NCBI GenBank assembly: GCA_937925925.1 | Contig: CALANA010000242.1 | Coordinates: 1-32,300, forward strand | From: an uncultured Chloroflexales bacterium | GTDB lineage: Bacteria; Chloroflexota; Chloroflexia; Chloroflexales; Chloroflexaceae | Reading direction: 5' to 3' | Length of the DNA stretch: 32,300 bases | Shown here: positions 16,503-24,232 of the stretch, piece after piece | Layout of the letters: each line of letters begins with the position of its first letter | How positions within the stretch are numbered: the stretch's first letter is position 1 | Position numbers and translations under genes: made by a program | Notes under the pieces: model-generated | Told to the model about the DNA's origin: nothing | What the model saw: the letters and a program-made list of their open reading frames with translations, nothing else | Database searches by the model: none

Positions 16503-17105
16503 CGAACTGAGATAGAGGTGTTCCTTTATAATGTAGTCTAGGACAGCGTCTGGTAACTGGTAGCGTATCGGTTGGTGCGCCGCGATACGCTGGCGCAAGG
16601 CTGTGCTAGAAATATCAAGGCGTGGCCCATCAATAACCCGCGTTCGAGCCACAATGCCTGGCAGTTGCTGCTCAAGCACAGCCATATCCAGCGCCGTACC
16701 GGGACGGGCAATGGCAGCCAGCCTTGCCAGTTTGATAATCTGTGGCGCAGCATACCACTGCGGTAAACTCATAAGCGCATCATGGCCCAGAATAAACCAT
16801 AGTTCCGCCGCAGCTCCCAGCATCAACTGAAACGTGCGTAGCGTATCCACCGTATAGGAAGGTGGTACCCGACGCAGGTCAGAATCAGATGGCACAAATG
16901 CGGCATTATTTGCACATGCCAGGCGCACCATATGCATGCGCTGTTGGGCAGTGGCTGCATGCTGACCATGCTTGAGCGGTTGGTGCGCGGCTGGCACCAG
17001 GTAGACCCGCGTTAACCCCGCTGACCAGCGGGCTTCTTCGGCTATAGCTAGATGACCATAATGAATAGGATCAAATGTACCACCCAGAATACCAACGCGC
17101 TGCAT
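16500..17105 (-). CDS. nadD: Nicotinate-nucleotide adenylyltransferase
   Basis: This 201-residue cytoplasmic enzyme adenylates nicotinate mononucleotide to deamido-NAD in NAD synthesis. It shows the nucleotidyltransferase motif GGTFDPIHYGH (8-18), KHGQH with the preceding PAAHQPLK, the NadD-specific PPSYTVDTLR (81-90), LGHDAL (107-112), and the C-terminal nucleotide-binding ISSTALR (165-171). Length is normal. It is the last of three closely spaced minus-strand genes (11 bp after the 82-residue gene). The TAA stop is formed by the terminal bases of the repeat element at 16293-16502, so the original C-terminus may have been altered by a few residues. Confidence 0.93.
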   Translation of the reverse strand: MQRVGILGGTFDPIHYGHLAIAEEARWSAGLTRVYLVPAAHQPLKHGQHAATAQQRMHMVRLACANNAAFVPSDSDLRRVPPSYTVDTLRTFQLMLGAAAELWFILGHDALMSLPQWYAAPQIIKLARLAAIARPGTALDMAVLEQQLPGIVARTRVIDGPRLDISSTALRQRIAAHQPIRYQLPDAVLDYIIKEHLYLSS

Positions 17106-17116
17106 GGCTTACTATA

Positions 17117-17365
17117 CTACTCATCTTCCATCTCAAGTTCGAAGGCATCCTGAAACAGATGCCAGACGATCCAGGCAACCGAGCGCTGATCTTCAACCGT
17201 TAAATCGTCGATAAATGGTGCAACCAGTTCAACAATATCGCTGCGTTGCAACATATATACTCGTGTACCCAGGCGTTCATGGAGCTGCATCGCCAGGGCA
17301 TCAGCAAGCTCAAGCAGCATGCGTTCTGGTAACCGTCGATCTGTACTATAGGTGTATCCGCGCAT
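17117..17365 (-). CDS. Small conserved-looking protein of unknown function
   Basis: This 82-residue acidic protein contains MLLELADALAMQLHERLGTRVYMLQRSDIVELVAPFIDDLTVEDQRSVAWIVWHLFQD, split here into two predicted helical parts. It has no signal peptide or membrane segment. It begins 15 bp after the upstream membrane-protein stop and ends 11 bp before nadD, which argues for a real gene in an operon. The ribosome site is weak, so translation may be coupled. I do not recognise the family. Confidence 0.6.
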   Translation of the reverse strand: MRGYTYSTDRRLPERMLLELADALAMQLHERLGTRVYMLQRSDIVELVAPFIDDLTVEDQRSVAWIVWHLFQDAFELEMEDE

Positions 17366-17380
17366 AAGCTACAGCTTCTT

Positions 17381-18424
17381 TTATTTATAGGGAGGCCGGC
17401 GATTTTTACTGGTAGGGCGTGACTGTTCGTTCCGTTCACGTGCCAGCATTGCTCTCATCTCATCCATATCACTGCGTTGGCGGTTAGTGCGCACATCCTG
17501 CGGATGCTGATAGCCGGCTGACCGTGAATTGAGACGTCTGGTGTGAACATCATGGACTGATTCCTGCGCATAACGCTCTTCAAGTTCCGGTGGTTGTACT
17601 GATTGCCCGGCACTCAGCAGCATACCATTATCGCCCCACGCCTCACTGTTGGTCAGGCTATCATGGATAAAATCGAGATATTGCTGAATCTCCTCATTAT
17701 CGCTCAGGCTTTCGAATGGAATCGTCGCACCACTGACTACTTTCACGCTCTGCCCAATCTCCTTGAGTGTTTGATCAATCCCGGTCACAAGACCCTGCAT
17801 CACGGCTGCTAATTCGGCCCGCTCATGCACGGTCAAGTTAGCAAAGCCCACCAGTGCCTTCTCCTGGGCACGCAAGAGTGTACTGCGCAGGATCGCAATA
17901 TCGGCCTGTGTTTGCAACTCATACCGTTTGACCAGATGGGCTTGCCGTACCTGCTCAACCAGTTCATCGGTTGTCACTGGTGTCCAGAGCAGTGCCGGAA
18001 TCAAAATAAACCCGATGATTCCGATAATAACCTGTTGTAAAATCAGGCCTGTATCCGCAACTGTTGGCTGGGCTGCCCACCAGCTATATTGGATCTCAAA
18101 AGAATAGTAGATCAGGTACAGTGATGCAGCAATGATCACCGTATAGCCCCAGGTACGGGCATTAATTTTTTGTAACAACATGCCCCCCGGCGACCAGGGA
18201 ATCAGAAACGACGTCAGGCTTGGGGGAGCCAGCACAAGAATAGCCGTAAACGCGCCAGCAATCACCACATTATCGGTGAGTTGACTTTGTACGCCCCACC
18301 AGTACACTGCCGAACCAAGCATTGCAACGAATGCCAACAGAGCCAGCAGGGATTTAGCCGTAAACTGCACTCCCCCATTCCGACGACGTTGTCCCCGCAC
18401 CATTTCCAGATAGCGACTACTCAT
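17381..18424 (-). CDS. Four-helix membrane protein with cytoplasmic helical tail
   Basis: This 347-residue protein starts at ATG 18424, which has an AAAGGTGG ribosome site six bases upstream; an in-frame ATG at 18466 would add 14 residues but is less well supported. Membrane helices lie at about 25-43, 53-76, 93-109 and 126-147. Residues 150-265 are helical and charged (ELVEQVRQAHLVKRYELQTQADIAILR, HERAELAAVMQGLVTGIDQTLKEI), possibly coiled-coil. The last 70 residues are Arg/Gln-rich and probably disordered. It heads a run with the 82-residue gene and nadD. The family was not recognised. Confidence 0.65.
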   Translation of the reverse strand: MSSRYLEMVRGQRRRNGGVQFTAKSLLALLAFVAMLGSAVYWWGVQSQLTDNVVIAGAFTAILVLAPPSLTSFLIPWSPGGMLLQKINARTWGYTVIIAASLYLIYYSFEIQYSWWAAQPTVADTGLILQQVIIGIIGFILIPALLWTPVTTDELVEQVRQAHLVKRYELQTQADIAILRSTLLRAQEKALVGFANLTVHERAELAAVMQGLVTGIDQTLKEIGQSVKVVSGATIPFESLSDNEEIQQYLDFIHDSLTNSEAWGDNGMLLSAGQSVQPPELEERYAQESVHDVHTRRLNSRSAGYQHPQDVRTNRQRSDMDEMRAMLARERNEQSRPTSKNRRPPYK

Positions 18425-18547
18425 GTGGTGCCACCTTTCTGAGTACAGTGAAAAGCCACTTTCCACCAGCTCGAACCATGCTTGCCCTGCTTCCAGGTAT
18501 TATTTCGACCAGACGTTCTTCCTGCCGAAAGCACAGAAGGCATAAAC

Positions 18548-18664
18548 ATAGTAATCCTATTTCCATTGTCAACCTCAACCGGAGTCCTGGCTTGAGCCTG
18601 GAGGGAGCTAAAAGCAGGCTTAAGCCGGGAATCCGGTTCTGCACAACTGATGTAGGATTGCTAT
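18548..18664 (+). repeat. Family E element, near-complete
   Basis: The terminal inverted repeats ATAGTAATCCTA (18548-18559) and TAGGATTGCTAT (18653-18664) match at 11 of 12 positions. Inside are TCCTGGCTTGAGCCTGGA and CAGGCTTAAGCCGGG hairpins and GTTCTGCACAACTGATG, in the family order. It occupies much of the 385-bp gap between genes; the rest shows nothing recognisable. Confidence 0.65.
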
Positions 18665-18809
18665 CATTCGATAATGCTGAACTATTGCCACACTTCATAC
18701 AATCTCTGAACTTCTGTAGTGGGTTCTCGCTTATCATTCTGTCGTAATAAACCAGACCATGGCGTTGTTTCTGAACATACCAGATAACAGCGCGATGACA
18801 GTCGCTGGA

Positions 18810-19568
18810 TCAGGATGTATTCAAACGTTCAATGTCTGACGAAACAAGCACATACGTCTCCACCCAGGTTGTATACCCGGCTGCACGCATACGCTCAACC
18901 AGGGCTGGTGAAAGCGCGGTCAAACCATACTGCTGGTTTATTTCATATGGCACTTCCAGCGCCTCAGAATTATCTTTCACGGGAAGATAAAAACTGGCCT
19001 GAGCGACAAATGGGCCTGAAAAAGCACCGAGCAGCACATGCTGCTGGTTGATCGGGTCATACCACCACAACTTGCTTTGCGAATGGGCAACATAGGTCTG
19101 TGGTATCTCAAACACGGTACGATTTTCCTGTTGCATCCGCCACCGTTGCTCAGGCGTGAACGACGGCAGCGTAGGTGGAACAATGGTTAGAGCTGGTGAT
19201 AGATCTTGATCAGCCTCCGGGCCAGACACGACCGTTGTTGTCAGTGGTGTGGTAAGCAGTTGTGCCTCCTGTGCAGGTATAGGCAAGCTGGTGGTCACCG
19301 TAGATGCGGGTACCTCGGCCAGAGCAGTTGGGAGAACAGTGGGTGTCGAGTGAACGACATCTGCTCCTTCAGCGGTAGGGCTAACACCTGCCACGTGATC
19401 TCCTGGCAGCGATGGTGAGGGTTGTAGCGTGGTCGGGCGATCTGTTCGGAGTGGCTCAGCGCAACCACCCAACCCAAGGATGGCGCTTATGAGAACACCG
19501 AGAAGTAGAAACGCACAAACTGCCACCCCCGTCTCTTTTTTTGGGTAGTAACAGCCCTGCTTTAGCAA
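18810..19568 (-). CDS. Predicted lipoprotein of unknown function
   Basis: This 252-residue protein has a hydrophobic N-terminus (about 15-34) ending in the lipobox-like LGGC with C36, so it is probably lipid-anchored outside the membrane. Residues about 40-140 are a Thr/Pro/Ser-rich linker. The C-terminal 110 residues form a compact region (EQRWRMQQENRTVFEIPQTY, KLWWYDPINQQHVLLGAF, and a final YTTWVETYVLVSSDIERLN). The chosen start is TTG 19568 with GAGG six bases upstream; a GTG 14 codons later is an alternative that keeps the signal sequence. A strong promoter sits about 35 bp upstream. The family was not recognised. Confidence 0.6.
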   Translation of the reverse strand: MLKQGCYYPKKETGVAVCAFLLLGVLISAILGLGGCAEPLRTDRPTTLQPSPSLPGDHVAGVSPTAEGADVVHSTPTVLPTALAEVPASTVTTSLPIPAQEAQLLTTPLTTTVVSGPEADQDLSPALTIVPPTLPSFTPEQRWRMQQENRTVFEIPQTYVAHSQSKLWWYDPINQQHVLLGAFSGPFVAQASFYLPVKDNSEALEVPYEINQQYGLTALSPALVERMRAAGYTTWVETYVLVSSDIERLNTS

Positions 19569-19601
19569 TCGGAACCTCGTAAATCGGCGAACACCCGTTC
19601 T

Positions 19602-19630
19602 ATTTTAACATATTGTGACGAGCCGTGCAA
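19602..19630 (-). promoter_or_regulatory. Promoter of the lipoprotein gene
   Basis: Read on the minus strand: TTGCAC (19630-19625), a 17-bp spacer, TAAAAT (19607-19602). Both boxes are close to sigma-70 consensus. Transcription would begin near 19595, about 27 nt before the TTG start. Confidence 0.6.
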
Positions 19631-20255
19631 CCTTAGATTGATACCGGTTGGCCGTTACTTATGCCGGTTAATGGCTGATTCATTACTCACGCTACGTTTC
19701 GTCGCGCTGTGGTGATTTACCTTTTACACCATAGCTGTCATTCTACCACATCTGCGCTCAAAATTTATCTACGCACTATAGTAGTTAGGTCTTTTCTGGT
19801 TTTTCGCTTTTACAACAGTAAATACAGAATAGTCGCTTTTTTGTGTTTATTTTACATAAATACAATTTATACGTACAGATAGTATCACATAGATAGATAC
19901 CTTGTCAACAGTTTTACTGGTAGTAAGCAGTTACAGAGAGGATTGCCTGGCTGCGACGTACCTGGTCGCCCCGGCCTCGCCTATGTCAGCTTTTTGGTAG
20001 ATCGTGTTGGAGTGGGCCAGGTAGAGCCGTGTATTGCACACCATAGCGTGTGATCTCACGTATAGAGACGTGAGAGATGTTCTTGTCGGCGGCAACTATG
20101 TGCCCGTACTTTTTATATCCGAGCTATTGTAGCAACATTCATCAGGCGTTACGCCGAACAGACAGGCGCTCCATATGGGTATAACCCATTTCCTTATCTA
20201 AACATAGGTTAAGCGGTCGATTGAAACGACCGCATGTCTTGTATTCGTCACAACT
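19631..20255. other. Gene-free AT-rich stretch with small hairpins
   Basis: There is no credible gene. About 19735-19930 is clearly AT-richer than its surroundings, with runs such as CTTTTTTGTGTTTATTTTAC. On the minus strand TTGACA (19908-19903) and TACTAT (19884-19879) are spaced 18 bp, a possible upstream promoter. Two adjacent hairpins lie at 20037-20052 (CACAC/GTGTG) and 20055-20074 (CTCACGT/ACGTGAG). They do not match a known RNA class that I can recognise. Confidence 0.4.
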
Positions 20256-20515
20256 GATACCAATGCGCCTTCGACTTTCGGCATACGTTGTTCAGTCTTA
20301 CGCTGGCTCCTACGACAAAGAACCTTCCCCTGGAACGAGATTGCGTAGGGCGAGAGCTTCCTCAGAAATCCCCTGTGTGGTGCGGCGCGGCGAAGCCGCA
20401 CCACACAAGCACATAGGCGGGGGCCTACGGCCTCCACCTCCCCGGCCGCGACGGAGGCTCATTCGAGGACGAATGGTAATCACATGTGGAGGATTCACGT
20501 CGAAACGGTATAATC
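20256..20515 (+). repeat. Family B element, about 260 bp
   Basis: It begins GATACCAATGCGCCTTCG and ends CGAAACGGTATAATC, with short inverted ends (GATACC/GGTAT). It aligns throughout with the reverse of 7824-8104, including TCTTACGC, TCCCCTGGAACGAGATT, the GGTGCGGCGCGG...CCGCACC hairpin and GGGGGCCTACGGCC. The frames on both strands across it are low-complexity and not genes. Confidence 0.65.
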
Positions 20516-20617
20516 TAGGATTGCTCCAGGTAACACAAGTTACGCGGTGGCTTGAATCTCAGGCGCTTATCTTTAGGCATTTCAAAACCTGACATCCGAG
20601 ACTATGTCAGTCGCCGT

Positions 20618-20776
20618 CTTATACAGTACCTGTTCACCCTCAAGGGCACGCGGCCCGCGCTCCCAGGCGGGCCGCGTGCCCGCACGTGCGTGCTGGGGGG
20701 CGGGACGCCCGCACTCCCAGGCGCACCATGAACACTGACGACCGTGCGTACCCCAGATGTGAACAGGTACCTTATA
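20618..20776. repeat. Inverted-repeat element with a large GC hairpin
   Basis: GTACCTGTTCAC (20626-20637) and its exact complement GTGAACAGGTAC (20759-20770) are 12-bp terminal inverted repeats, extended imperfectly by TTATAC. Inside is a 13-bp perfect stem GCACGCGGCCCGC (20646-20658) with 20667-20679, and a GGGCGGGACGCCC palindrome near 20698. No second copy was seen in the window. From 20777 to 21000 nothing recognisable is found. Confidence 0.6.
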
Positions 20777-21022
20777 CAATAGGGTTGCCGCAGGGCGTTG
20801 TTTCTGCTAAACTATGTTGTATCATCAGTGGTATCTGGTTGTGGCCTAGAGATCCTGGAGTTTGTGATAGAGAGCAATCCCGGCCTGTGCGGTATCAAAA
20901 CCTGACCCTTTCTCAAGTTCAGCATGTATGACTGCACAACGCGGATAGGACTACATTCTATACTATACAGTTCCAGGTAAATGTTTAGATATTGCCTGTA
21001 ATCTCTGACGAAAAGGAACGGC

Positions 21023-22219
21023 GTGAAATCAGGGTGGCACAAAGATTCGTATAAAAAGCGCACACTACCTGGTGAGCATGTACTCTTTTCCGGCTATCGC
21101 TGGCTTGCATGGCTTGTTGCAGCAGTCGTGATATTCTGGCCTGGCCAGGCTGTGTCTATGCAACAATCGTATACCACCTGGTTGTTGTTGCTCATTCTGA
21201 TCGGTATTCTAAACATTGTTTTGACATCAATATCCGAAGCCTACGTACGTATTTTACGCCGCCGACCAGCGCTGTTTCTGCTAGATGTTGTCGCCAGTCT
21301 GGTAGTTGTATGGATTGGTGTCAGAACAACATCGCCATTCTTGCTCTATGCACTGGGTGCGCTGGTATTGCCATCGCTTCTGGCTGGCTGGCGCGGGGCA
21401 CTCACGGCAAGCCTGCTCTTTGTGAGTATCGACTCAGTTGCGCTGTTTCTAACCCAGGGTCTTGCTCCAGAACCATGGTTCGTCACCGCAGGGTTACGAG
21501 CGGTCATGGTGCTTGGTTTTGTGTGCATATGGCTTCCATTAGGGTGGATTGCCCACCATGGGCTACCGCTGCCGCGTTTATTTACTCCTGAGCCACCAGT
21601 CTGGCCCACAGATAAGGATCAGGCCTGGCTCGTAGCACCTGAGAGCACCCCGACTACTTTTTCTGATATTCCACCTCGGCGCAACCGGGCTGAGCGTCTT
21701 CCTGAACAGATTGCGTCCGATATGTCCGTAGCAGCGCAGTTGACAACCATTCGTGCGCTCACCGAACGCCGTAACCAGGAACTTAATCAAACGACGCTGG
21801 GGAAGCCAGTACCGCTGCCCAGGGTCGATCTCGCGGTTGCACTGAATGTGGCTGCTGATCGCTTTCAGGCGGATTATCATATTGACACGCAGATGAGGAT
21901 TACCGGGGTAGCACGTCAACTTTCGCCAGTACAGTATAATACACTCTTTAAATTAGCACAGATTTCATTAATGAATATCCACCAACATGCACATGCACAA
22001 AACGCATATATTCGCCTTGAATACGATCAGCACAGTGTCACACTGGTGGTACAAGATGATGGAGTCGGCTTGTTAGACGGAACGTATGAACGGCCGGGAA
22101 TTCACGCCTTACGTGCTATTTCCTATTGTCTGGCTGAGCTTGATGGTCGGCTCGAAGTCTTTGAAGGGCAGCATGGTGGTGTCACCGTGCGGGGTGTATT
22201 GCCGCTAGAGTCGATTTGA
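21023..22219 (+). CDS. Membrane histidine-kinase-like protein lacking the usual phospho-acceptor His
   Basis: This 398-residue protein starts with GTG 21023 behind AAAAGGAA. The N-terminal half has about five to six hydrophobic segments (26-40, 52-70, 84-100, 104-121, 127-145, 158-176). The C-terminal part is a GHKL ATPase of the NarL-partner type: N-box LMNIHQHAHA with N318, G1-box DDGVG (345-349), and a closing LDGRLEVFEGQHGGVTVRGVLPL. The dimerisation/phospho-transfer region aligns as IASDMSVAAQL (about 230-240), where HisKA_3 proteins have IARELHD, so S235 stands where the His should be. No receiver gene is adjacent. It may be a pseudo-kinase or an ATPase with another output. Confidence 0.7.
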   Translation: MKSGWHKDSYKKRTLPGEHVLFSGYRWLAWLVAAVVIFWPGQAVSMQQSYTTWLLLLILIGILNIVLTSISEAYVRILRRRPALFLLDVVASLVVVWIGVRTTSPFLLYALGALVLPSLLAGWRGALTASLLFVSIDSVALFLTQGLAPEPWFVTAGLRAVMVLGFVCIWLPLGWIAHHGLPLPRLFTPEPPVWPTDKDQAWLVAPESTPTTFSDIPPRRNRAERLPEQIASDMSVAAQLTTIRALTERRNQELNQTTLGKPVPLPRVDLAVALNVAADRFQADYHIDTQMRITGVARQLSPVQYNTLFKLAQISLMNIHQHAHAQNAYIRLEYDQHSVTLVVQDDGVGLLDGTYERPGIHALRAISYCLAELDGRLEVFEGQHGGVTVRGVLPLESI

Positions 22220-22339
22220 GATTCAGAGCTATGTAACGGTACCTCTATCCGCAACACAGGTCATAACGTCAGTGCGTTAGGCCTGTATCAGGTGTCAGTC
22301 ATCGCTGTAACAAGAAGAAACAATGGATAGGCTGCACCT

Positions 22340-22450
22340 ATAGCAATCCTAAATGAGTCGCAAACCACCGGAGTCCAGGCGTGAGTCTGGACGGAGCAAT
22401 ACGCAGGCTCAAGTCTGGACTCTGTTGTACCATTAGGATAGGCTTGCTAT
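22340..22450 (+). repeat. Family E element, complete, directly upstream of the PBP gene
   Basis: ATAGCAATCCTA (22340-22351) and the right end TAGGATAGGCTTGCTAT (22434-22450) are the family E inverted ends. Two hairpins, TCCAGGCGTGAGTCTGGA and CAGGCTCAAGTCTG, lie between. Its right end contributes both promoter boxes of the next gene. Confidence 0.65.
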
Positions 22451-22453
22451 CAT
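22425..22453 (+). promoter_or_regulatory. Promoter of the PBP gene, inside a repeat end
   Basis: TTGTAC (22425-22430), 17 bp, then TATCAT (22448-22453). The ATG at 22460 begins only seven bases after the last -10 base, so the transcript would start at or next to the start codon. No ribosome site is visible. Confidence 0.5.
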
Positions 22454-22459
22454 GGACTT

Positions 22460-24178
22460 ATGAAAACGAACATTCGCTCGCTCTTGCGCCTGATTGCCCT
22501 GGCTGTCGCCACGGTTTCGATTGTCTATGGCATATCCCAACCAGTAGAACAGGAAGTACGCTGGCTCCTATTTCTATGGGCGGCAGCGCCACTATTGGGT
22601 CTGGCAGCCTGGTTGAGTCGCCCCCCCTTACCACCCGGCCTGCCACGTAGCGCCTATAATCTGGCACTGACCGTGGGTATCGGGTTTGTTCTCATCAGCT
22701 TTCAGTTGCTACGGCAGCAAGTGGTACAGGCCCAGGCTGTGTATCATTATGTAGAGCCAGGCCAGGGCATTAGCAACATCCGGCCTGTCCTGGCCTCACA
22801 GCGTGTTAAACGTGGTACCATTCTGGATCGGAATGATGTTGTGCTGGTACAAAGTGAACTGACCGATAATGGATTTGCACATCGGGTGTATCCTCTCACA
22901 AGCCAGTTTGATCCGCACGCCTTTAGCAACATTACCGGGTTCTTTAGCACCCGTTTTGGGCAGAGTGGTCTGGAAGCGACCTATAGTGAGTATCTGAGTG
23001 GCGAGCGCGGCAACGAACTCCGTAATCTGCGCGATACTCTGCTCGGTAATCCGATTGAGGGCAATAATTTGCACCTGACGCTCAACGCAACCCTGCAAGC
23101 ACGAGCGGCAGCGCTGCTTGGTGGACGCAACGGCTCGGTAGTAGTGCTTGACCCACGTAGTGGAGCGGTGCTGGCGATGGTGAGTGTGCCTGGCTTTGAC
23201 CCACGCGGCTTAAGCTTTGATCCGTCTGCGCCTGATTGGGGCGTTGAGAATGACCGAGTTGGTGCATACTGGAATCAGATCAACGATCCGGCGGCACGCC
23301 AACCACTGCTCAATCGTCCGACGCAAGGACAATATCCGCCTGGATCAACATTTAAGACGGTCACAGCCGTGGCGGCATTGGAATATGCCGCACGTGCGCA
23401 ACCAGAAGCGATTACCTGCCCCAATCAACTTGACGTTGAAGCGGGAGCACCACCAGTAGTGAATGCGGTACCTGGCCTGGGATCGCTGACGGGCAATCCT
23501 TCCAACCTGGAACGGGTGTATGCTTATTCGTGTAACACCGCCTTTGCCCAATATGCGTTACGTCTTGGAGCAGATCACCTGGCAGAAGTGGCACGGCGTT
23601 TTGACATCTATCAACCCCAGGATGCACCGCGCAGCTATGATGAGTTTAGCGACTTGTTAACGGTTTCGAGCCGCTTGTTTGTCCAGCCAGGCTTTTTGAA
23701 TCGCCCGGCGGCGCTGGCGGATACGGGCTATGGACAGGGCCAGTTGTTACTAACACCGCTGCAGATGGCACTGGTGGCGGCGGCAATTGCCAATGATGGG
23801 GTGATGATGCAACCCTATCTGGTACAACGTATGACTGATCCCGATGGACGGGTGATTATGGAGCGACGACCACAGCCGATCCGTCAGACAATGAGTGCGA
23901 GTACGGCAGCCGTAATGCGTCGCCATATGCGTGCTGTGGCGCAATATGGCTTTGGCAGCATTGTGAGCAACTTTGTACCGGGTGTGGCCGTTGGTGGCAA
24001 ATCAGGTACCGCTGAACTGGCACCAGGTGTCGCGCCGCATGCCTGGTTTATCGCTATTGCTGCGGTGGAACAACCCCGCTATGCTGTGGCGGTTATGATT
24101 GAGAATGGCGGCGAAGGCAGTGGCGCTGCAGCCGAACTGGCCGGACAGGTGTTGCAGGCTGCCTTTGCGACTGAGTAA
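22460..24178 (+). CDS. Class B penicillin-binding protein (transpeptidase)
   Basis: This 572-residue protein cross-links peptidoglycan outside the membrane. The N-terminus has membrane helices at about 8-25, 34-50 and 67-83. A dimerisation-type region follows (VKRGTILDRNDVVL, ITGFFSTRFGQSGLEATYSEYLSG), then the transpeptidase domain with all three active-site motifs: S296-T-F-K299, S357-C-N359 and K514-S-G-T517. The architecture resembles PbpA/FtsI-type enzymes paired with FtsW/RodA; no such partner is in the window. There is no visible ribosome site, in line with a leaderless transcript from the repeat-borne promoter. The S41-type lipoprotein gene follows after 54 bp. Confidence 0.92.
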   Translation: MKTNIRSLLRLIALAVATVSIVYGISQPVEQEVRWLLFLWAAAPLLGLAAWLSRPPLPPGLPRSAYNLALTVGIGFVLISFQLLRQQVVQAQAVYHYVEPGQGISNIRPVLASQRVKRGTILDRNDVVLVQSELTDNGFAHRVYPLTSQFDPHAFSNITGFFSTRFGQSGLEATYSEYLSGERGNELRNLRDTLLGNPIEGNNLHLTLNATLQARAAALLGGRNGSVVVLDPRSGAVLAMVSVPGFDPRGLSFDPSAPDWGVENDRVGAYWNQINDPAARQPLLNRPTQGQYPPGSTFKTVTAVAALEYAARAQPEAITCPNQLDVEAGAPPVVNAVPGLGSLTGNPSNLERVYAYSCNTAFAQYALRLGADHLAEVARRFDIYQPQDAPRSYDEFSDLLTVSSRLFVQPGFLNRPAALADTGYGQGQLLLTPLQMALVAAAIANDGVMMQPYLVQRMTDPDGRVIMERRPQPIRQTMSASTAAVMRRHMRAVAQYGFGSIVSNFVPGVAVGGKSGTAELAPGVAPHAWFIAIAAVEQPRYAVAVMIENGGEGSGAAAELAGQVLQAAFATE

Positions 24179-24196
24179 CTCTGAATGTAACGCTGA

Positions 24197-24226
24197 TTGT
24201 ATGCAATTTGTAAGTCATAGTATATC
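24197..24226 (+). promoter_or_regulatory. Candidate promoter of the S41 lipoprotein gene
   Basis: TTGTAT (24197-24202), 18 bp, TATATC (24221-24226). The ATG at 24233 again starts seven bases past the -10, and no ribosome site is visible, as for the PBP gene. Confidence 0.35.
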
Positions 24227-24232
24227 TATTCA

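Noticed and set aside
20030-20080. tRNA or other known structured RNA
   Set aside because: Two short hairpins are present, but there is no cloverleaf, T-loop motif or other class signature.
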